A DNA stretch of 64,000 nucleotides from Piper betle (Eukaryota; Streptophyta; Magnoliopsida; Piperales; Piperaceae), in contig JAURVB010003210.1 of assembly GCA_033002965.1 (NCBI GenBank), forward strand, positions 1 through 64,000, in the 5' to 3' direction. Shown piece after piece: positions 63,541-64,000 of the stretch. A program made the position numbers and the translations under genes. The notes below the pieces were generated by a model. It was not told the DNA's origin. It ran no database searches and saw nothing but the letters and a program-made list of their open reading frames with translations. Position 1 is the stretch's first letter. The number at the start of each line of letters is the position of its first letter.

Positions 63541-64000
63541 TCTGTTGCACGAATCGGCCGATTCTGTGCGGAATCGGCAGATTTAAATCGGATTGGCGTG
63601 ATGCCGATCCGATTTCGGGGCCGACTCGGTCGGCCCGAATCGGCCTCGAAATCGGCCGATTTCGACCGATTTAATTTGGAATCGGAATCGACCGATTTAA
63701 ATCGGAATCAGTTTTTTAATGAAATTACTAAAATACCTTAGGTATGATTTTTATTAAATTATTTAAGCATGGGTAAAATAGTAATTTGGATTTTAAAAAC
63801 CTAAAATCAAACCCGCTCCCCCACGCTGCCGCCGCTCGTCCGCCCGCCGTCGCTCCGTTTTTGCCCTCCGCCGTGCTCCCCGACTCCGGGCTCGCCGCCG
63901 ACCTGGCTACCGACCTCGCCGCCGACCTCGCAACGTCGCTGCCGAAGTGTGGCCGGACCGAATCGGGCTGTGATGCACGAATCGCCGCCGGCTGCGGGCG
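63541..64000. repeat. GATT/AATCGG-rich repeat end, cut by the window
   Basis: Dense, partly palindromic AATCGGCCGATT and CGACCGATTT words at 63550-63715 resemble a hAT-type terminal region. From 63800 the sequence becomes very GC-rich. TGCACGAATCG occurs near 63546 and again, in direct orientation, near 63972. The window ends inside this element. Confidence 0.4.

Overview
The window is nuclear DNA from a flowering plant. Evidence: split genes with GT-AG introns, AT-rich introns and spacers, plant-specific families (laccases with plant intron positions, a brassinosteroid-signalling kinase, a UGT glucosyltransferase, a cytosolic small heat-shock protein) and plant-type hAT/MITE and LTR debris. 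I cannot name the species. Gene density is low: about ten gene loci in 64 kb.

Layout. 0.5-2.6 kb: an ataxin-3-type Josephin deubiquitinase (+) whose 3' end carries a frame-shifting 37-bp duplication. 3.3-5.5 kb: a DUF295-like fragment (-) beside a GC-rich, probably transposon-derived block. 5.5-8.7 kb: two tandem ~1.6-kb copies of an AT-rich non-coding unit. 9.7-12.5 kb: a LisH-domain protein gene (+). 13.8-34.5 kb: a cluster of four laccase loci, one on + (A) followed by three on - (B, C, D), all with the same six-exon structure; B is frameshifted. 34.5-41.7 kb: a gene-poor spacer with tandem repeats. 41.8-43.5 kb: a RINGv (MARCH-type) ubiquitin ligase gene (+). 45.4-48.8 kb: a ten-exon BSK receptor-like cytoplasmic pseudokinase (-). 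51.5-54.4 kb: a UGT pseudogene (-). 54.9-58.9 kb: a decayed hAT transposon split by a TG...CA element resembling a solo LTR. 61.6-62.0 kb: an intronless class I small HSP gene (+) with a heat-shock element and TATA box. 62.5-63.1 kb: a complete hAT-type MITE with a perfect 8-bp target-site duplication.

The laccases form the only functional cluster: secreted multicopper oxidases that would act on phenolics in the apoplast. They arose by local duplication with one inversion or inverted copy, and non-coding sequence was duplicated along with them. The other genes are unrelated single loci. Four loci (laccase B, RINGv, UGT and probably LisH) show single-base frame problems in otherwise well-preserved frames. 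This is either real decay or residual sequence error, and must be settled before functional claims are made. I found no clearly novel biological system. The most informative items are the ataxin-3 ubiquitin-interacting-motif duplication, the laccase cluster, and the nested and intact transposons with their target-site footprints.
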